DNA of 10,230 nt from Bacteroidota bacterium (GTDB lineage Bacteria > Bacteroidota > Bacteroidia > Bacteroidales > Prolixibacteraceae), in NCBI GenBank assembly GCA_023393265.1, contig JAEWME010000312.1, positions 1 to 10,230 on the forward strand, written 5' to 3'. Both the position numbers and the translations under genes were made by a program. The notes beneath the pieces are model-generated. The model ran no database searches and had not been told where the DNA came from. It saw only the letters and a list, made by a program, of their open reading frames with translations. This document shows, in pieces, positions 7,503 to 10,230 of this stretch (position 1 is the stretch's first letter; each line of letters opens with the position of its first letter).

Positions 7503-7660
7503 TTGCTTAATTTATTTAAAAAATTAGACACTAACCTGCAATATTTTTGAAATCAATGCACTGGAGCGTGATCAACTTATCAACCCGGAATCGTTAATAA
7601 CTTCTGCACACCAAACATTTTCAGTCATTTACAAGAACTGCAAGTACGGACAATAATCGG
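7503..7660 (-). other. Predicted 5' leader of rplM-rpsI
   Basis: About 155-160 nt lie between the expected transcription start and the GTG of rplM. I see no strong stable hairpin; short complementary pairs such as CAGT/ACTG exist but are weak. A small ATG-started frame of 18 codons (7628-7572) with low-complexity-free sequence MTENVWCAEVINDSGLIS lies in it; its length is well within chance. There is no recognisable tRNA or known riboswitch. The remaining part of the divergent gap, 7697-7933, is AT-rich and holds no gene or repeat I can support. Confidence 0.4.
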
Positions 7661-7665
7661 GACTG

Positions 7666-7696
7666 CAAAAGTATTTTCTTTTTTTGAATTTGCAAA
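7666..7696 (-). promoter_or_regulatory. Predicted promoter of rplM-rpsI
   Basis: TTTG (7696-7693), a 19-nt A-rich spacer, then TACTTTTG (7673-7666) on the minus strand. This is an exact match to the Bacteroidota consensus TTTG-N19-TAnnTTTG, including spacing. It points at rplM and lies where an operon promoter is expected in the divergent gap. Expected start of transcription is around 7660. Confidence 0.8.
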
Positions 7697-7933
7697 CATT
7701 AATTCAATTGTTATTCAAAATTAACGTCTGGATTTTCAAAGAGTAAGAAACGTTCGTTCACTTATAAAATACGACCATTCGTAATCAATTTCAGCCATTT
7801 CGTTTATTTCCTCCTTTTTTCAAACCAATATTCCATTAGCTTTTGTTAACTTGACTAAGATTTTAATAAACCGAAGAAACAACTAACAGAAATTTTACCA
7901 ATCAAAAGTTTCACCTCTGGAAACACCCATTCT

Positions 7934-8194
7934 ATGAAAACAACCATCAAGCACATTAATAACGGACTGATTGTAGCTACTTCGGCGCTTGTTATTGCAG
8001 GTTTAATCCTGATTATCGCCGGAAATCAGCAATCCTCGTTCAACATGTTTTTTGGCGCAGCAATCTTTTTACCGCTTTTGCTCGCTTCAAAAGGCATCGA
8101 ATATATGCTCCAAAACCTATTGCATAAGGCGCTCCTTTCTATTATTATGTTGTCGCTTGTTTGTTTGCTGTCCATCGTTTTTGTTTTTGTATAG
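7934..8194 (+). CDS. Small hypothetical membrane protein
   Basis: An 86-residue protein that I do not recognise. After a short basic N-terminus (MKTTIKHINN) there are three hydrophobic stretches at about 12-30, 36-52 and 66-86, separated by a short polar turn (NQQSS, 31-35) and an amphipathic segment with Lys, Glu and His (53-65). The last helix runs to the C-terminus with no tail. No catalytic motif or lipoprotein box is visible. It is the first plus-strand gene, 62 bp upstream of the O-antigen ligase-like gene, and may share its transcript. No Shine-Dalgarno sequence and no convincing promoter precede the ATG. The antisense frame overlapping its end has no family resemblance, which favours this strand. 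It could be an inner-membrane accessory protein; function unknown. Confidence 0.65.
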   Translation: MKTTIKHINNGLIVATSALVIAGLILIIAGNQQSSFNMFFGAAIFLPLLLASKGIEYMLQNLLHKALLSIIMLSLVCLLSIVFVFV

Positions 8195-8221
8195 CCGCAA
8201 TTCTTCCACGGTTTTTTCGTT

Positions 8222-8229
8222 TAGATTTG
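8222..8229 (+). promoter_or_regulatory. Possible -7 element upstream of the ligase-like gene
   Basis: TAGATTTG matches the Bacteroidota -7 consensus TAnnTTTG exactly and ends 27 nt before the ATG at 8257. No TTTG lies 19 nt upstream, so the site is half-supported. If real, the ligase-like gene has its own start of transcription after the small membrane gene. Confidence 0.4.
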
Positions 8230-8256
8230 TAGAGTTTTTCTTCAAAATCTGACCGG

Positions 8257-9855
8257 ATGACCTATTCTGTAAAAAGATCTTCCCTTTTTGCGAAAATCTA
8301 TTTCTGGCTGTTGCTGGGGATGGCAGCCAGCCTGCCACTTTCGAAAGCGCTGATGAGCATTATCCCCGGACTTTTGCTGGCAAACTGGATTGCGGGCGGC
8401 GATTTCATCTCTAAATTCAGGAAGCTAAAAGAACGAAGATCACTTCAATTGCTCATTTCTATTTTTTTCATATACCTGCTCGCGCTTGCCTGGACGAGCA
8501 GCCTGAAATGGGGATTGCACGATATAAAAATTCAACTCCCGCTCCTGGTTCTGCCGTTGGTAATTGGAACTTCAGGAGAAATCGGATATAAACAGGTAAA
8601 AACGATCGTATATGTTTTTTCGGCTGCAGTTCTAGTCGCTTCATTTTGCAGCATCGCTACCCTACTCGGGTTAACCGGAAAGACCATTACCGACCCGCGC
8701 GAGATGTCGCTTTTCATCTCGCATATTCGCTTTTCTCTTCTCATCAACATCAGCATTTTTTCGCTTGGCTGGTATTCCTTTAATCAGGAGAAAAAAGGGA
8801 TCGTCGAGAAAATCATTTTGCTGCTTGCCATTTGCTGGCTGACCGTTTTTTTGGTTATCCTGAAATCGGCCACAGGTTGGGTCGTTTTTATAGTAGTGTT
8901 TGGCTTTGTCCTACTTCGAGGCATCTTCAAACTTAAAAAACTGATCTGGAAGGTGACTCTTTCGGCCTCGCTGGTTGCCATTTTATTAACACCTGTTATA
9001 TACATTGGCTACGTAGTCAAGCAGTTTTATAAAACAGATGCAATTCCTGAAAACCTTTCCAGTCTGAAAACGAGCCTCGGGAATGGCTACATAAACGATT
9101 TGGAAAACAAGCAAGTCGAAAACGGGCACTATGTTTTTCTGTTCGTCCAGGACGAGGAACTTCGCGAAGCATGGGCTAAAAGAAGCCGTATCAACTTCGA
9201 CAGTACAACAGCTAGCGGATACAACCAATACGTATTGCTCAGGTACATGACCTCGAAAGGATTGAAAAAAGACGCCGATGGTGTTGCGCAGCTCTCAGAT
9301 CAGGATATAAAAAACATAGAAAACGGTATGACCAACTACCTCTTTCAAAATCCGCTATCGCTTTATCTCCGTATTTACCAGATTATTTGGGAAACCGATA
9401 ATTATATGAAAGGAGGAAATCCGGCAGGCCACTCGGTGACACAGCGTTGGGAATATTATAAAATGGCATTCAATATCATCAGGCAGAAACTTTGGTTTGG
9501 TCATGGCACGGGCGGCTATTATGAAGCTTATCAGCACGAGTATAATCAGAACAAATTTTTCCAGGGACAGGAATACCGCCAGCGGTCTCACAACATGTTC
9601 CTCAGTTATTGGATCGACTTCGGCCTCATCGGTCTGGTTTATATTTGCTTTGCCATGTTTTCGCCCATTTTTATGGAGAAAAAGGCAGGTAGCTTCCTGC
9701 TAATTTCATTCATTCTCATTGTATTACTTTCTTTCCTGAACGAAGATTCACTGAATAACCACGATGCCATCTCCTTTTTCGCGTTCTTCTACCCGCTCTA
9801 TTTATACTCAAGGCATCAATTTGAATTGAAGCAAGGCAATTTACCCGATAACTGA
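8257..9855 (+). CDS. O-antigen ligase/polymerase-like membrane protein (Wzy_C superfamily)
   Basis: A 532-residue polytopic protein of the O-antigen ligase/polymerase family, which joins or polymerises lipid-linked glycans on the outer face of the inner membrane. About ten hydrophobic stretches occur before residue 252 and after 446. Between them lies a large polar loop of about 195 residues, the periplasmic loop that marks the family. Within it, R397 in TQRWEYY precedes WFGHGTGG (413-420), and RSHNMFLSYWIDFGLIGL begins at 443 with H445; conserved Arg and His of this kind are the functional residues of ligases such as WaaL. The loop is long, with an acidic insert around 275-360. Ligase and polymerase cannot be told apart from sequence alone, so I give no symbol. 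No other glycan gene flanks it; the next gene is a DNA glycosylase 11 nt downstream. Confidence 0.85.
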   Translation: MTYSVKRSSLFAKIYFWLLLGMAASLPLSKALMSIIPGLLLANWIAGGDFISKFRKLKERRSLQLLISIFFIYLLALAWTSSLKWGLHDIKIQLPLLVLPLVIGTSGEIGYKQVKTIVYVFSAAVLVASFCSIATLLGLTGKTITDPREMSLFISHIRFSLLINISIFSLGWYSFNQEKKGIVEKIILLLAICWLTVFLVILKSATGWVVFIVVFGFVLLRGIFKLKKLIWKVTLSASLVAILLTPVIYIGYVVKQFYKTDAIPENLSSLKTSLGNGYINDLENKQVENGHYVFLFVQDEELREAWAKRSRINFDSTTASGYNQYVLLRYMTSKGLKKDADGVAQLSDQDIKNIENGMTNYLFQNPLSLYLRIYQIIWETDNYMKGGNPAGHSVTQRWEYYKMAFNIIRQKLWFGHGTGGYYEAYQHEYNQNKFFQGQEYRQRSHNMFLSYWIDFGLIGLVYICFAMFSPIFMEKKAGSFLLISFILIVLLSFLNEDSLNNHDAISFFAFFYPLYLYSRHQFELKQGNLPDN

Positions 9856-9866
9856 TTCCAGAAAAA

Positions 9867-10230
9867 ATGGCGAACGAACGATTAACCCCCGACTTTTTCA
9901 GAAGAGATGTGTTGCTTGTTGCTCCGGAATTGCTTGGCAAACTACTGGTACGCTGTTTCGACGACGGCCGGATTGAAAAATACCGCATTACAGAAGTGGA
10001 GGCATACCGCGGAACGGAAGACCTGGCCTGTCACGCAGCCAAAGGGCGGACGCCACGCACCGAAGTGATGTTTGGTGACGGCGGAACCGTGTATGTTTAT
10101 CTCATATACGGACAATACTGGTTGCTGAATTTGGTAACCGGCGCTGAAGGCGATGCATCGGCCGTGCTGATTCGTGGTGTTGAAAGATTTTCGGGGCCGG
10201 GCCGGGTTGGGCGCGAACTTCAGCTCAACA
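9867..10230 (+). CDS. 3-methyladenine (alkyladenine) DNA glycosylase, AAG/MPG family, partial
   Basis: A base-excision repair enzyme that removes alkylated purines such as 3-methyladenine from DNA. 121 codons are present of a protein usually about 190-210 residues; the 3' part is beyond the window. RRDVLLVAPELLGKLL (12-27) is the family N-terminus. ITEVEAYRG (41-49) holds the catalytic Glu, E45, equivalent to E125 of human AAG; Y47 and H56 match human Y127 and H136, which stack on and contact the flipped base. GRTPRTEVMFGDGGTVYVYLIYG (60-82) and N88 continue the conserved core. All visible active-site residues are intact. The ATG at 9867 gives a natural start and follows the ligase-like stop by 11 nt, so the two are probably co-transcribed, without an evident functional link. 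Confidence 0.95.
   Translation, partial: MANERLTPDFFRRDVLLVAPELLGKLLVRCFDDGRIEKYRITEVEAYRGTEDLACHAAKGRTPRTEVMFGDGGTVYVYLIYGQYWLLNLVTGAEGDASAVLIRGVERFSGPGRVGRELQLN

Noticed and set aside
7697..7933. A promoter for the plus-strand membrane gene, e.g. TAGCTTTT at 7837-7844
   Set aside because: The candidate -7 box lacks the final G in place and has no TTTG at the proper distance. I could not support any promoter in this AT-rich stretch.
8117..8338. A 73-codon minus-strand frame across the gap before the ligase-like gene
   Set aside because: It overlaps the ends of two better-supported plus-strand genes and shows low-complexity Asn/Lys/Gln content typical of an antisense frame.
943..9855. A surface-glycan gene cluster made of GT117, NodB deacetylase and O-antigen ligase
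   Set aside because: The genes are on opposite strands and separated by two ribosomal-protein operons and a strong terminator. There are no sugar-nucleotide or export genes, so proximity alone does not support a cluster.

Overview
The window reads as a chromosomal segment from a member of the Bacteroidota. The support is: a GT117/DUF2723 membrane protein of the type common in that phylum; an L13 beginning with a Bacteroidota-like N-terminus; start codons with A-rich flanks and almost no Shine-Dalgarno sequences; and promoter elements of the form TTTG-N19-TAnnTTTG. I would guess a Bacteroidales/Marinilabiliales-type organism, but the order is inference from general sequence character, not from a search.

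Layout. The left three quarters is on the minus strand. From the right it reads: rplM-rpsI (ribosomal proteins L13 and S9, 6-nt gap), rpsB-tsf (S2 and EF-Ts, 32-nt gap, ended by a strong intrinsic terminator at 4781-4807), then a two-gene unit of a 1023-residue GT117/TMEM260-like membrane protein and a NodB-type polysaccharide deacetylase joined by a TAATG overlap, then purD, which runs off the left edge. The right quarter is on the plus strand and diverges from rplM across about 430 bp: an 86-residue three-helix membrane protein of unknown function, an O-antigen ligase/polymerase-like protein, and the start of an alkyladenine (3-methyladenine) DNA glycosylase gene that runs off the right edge.

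How the parts work together. rplM-rpsI and rpsB-tsf are housekeeping translation operons. Each has a matching promoter (TTTG-N19-TACTTTTG and TTTG-N19-TACTTTTC), so rpsB-tsf can be transcribed apart from rplM-rpsI although the four genes are contiguous. The GT117-deacetylase pair and the ligase-like gene are envelope-glycan or glycoprotein genes, but they lie on opposite strands and are separated by the ribosomal genes, so there is no real glycan cluster.

I see no mobile element, CRISPR array, tRNA, rRNA, toxin-antitoxin pair or defence system, and nothing that is convincingly a new system. The points worth a second look are regulatory: a long rplM leader with a GTG start, a perfect inverted repeat lying over the rpsB -7 element, tandem hairpins just before purD, and the tightly coupled GT117-deacetylase pair.
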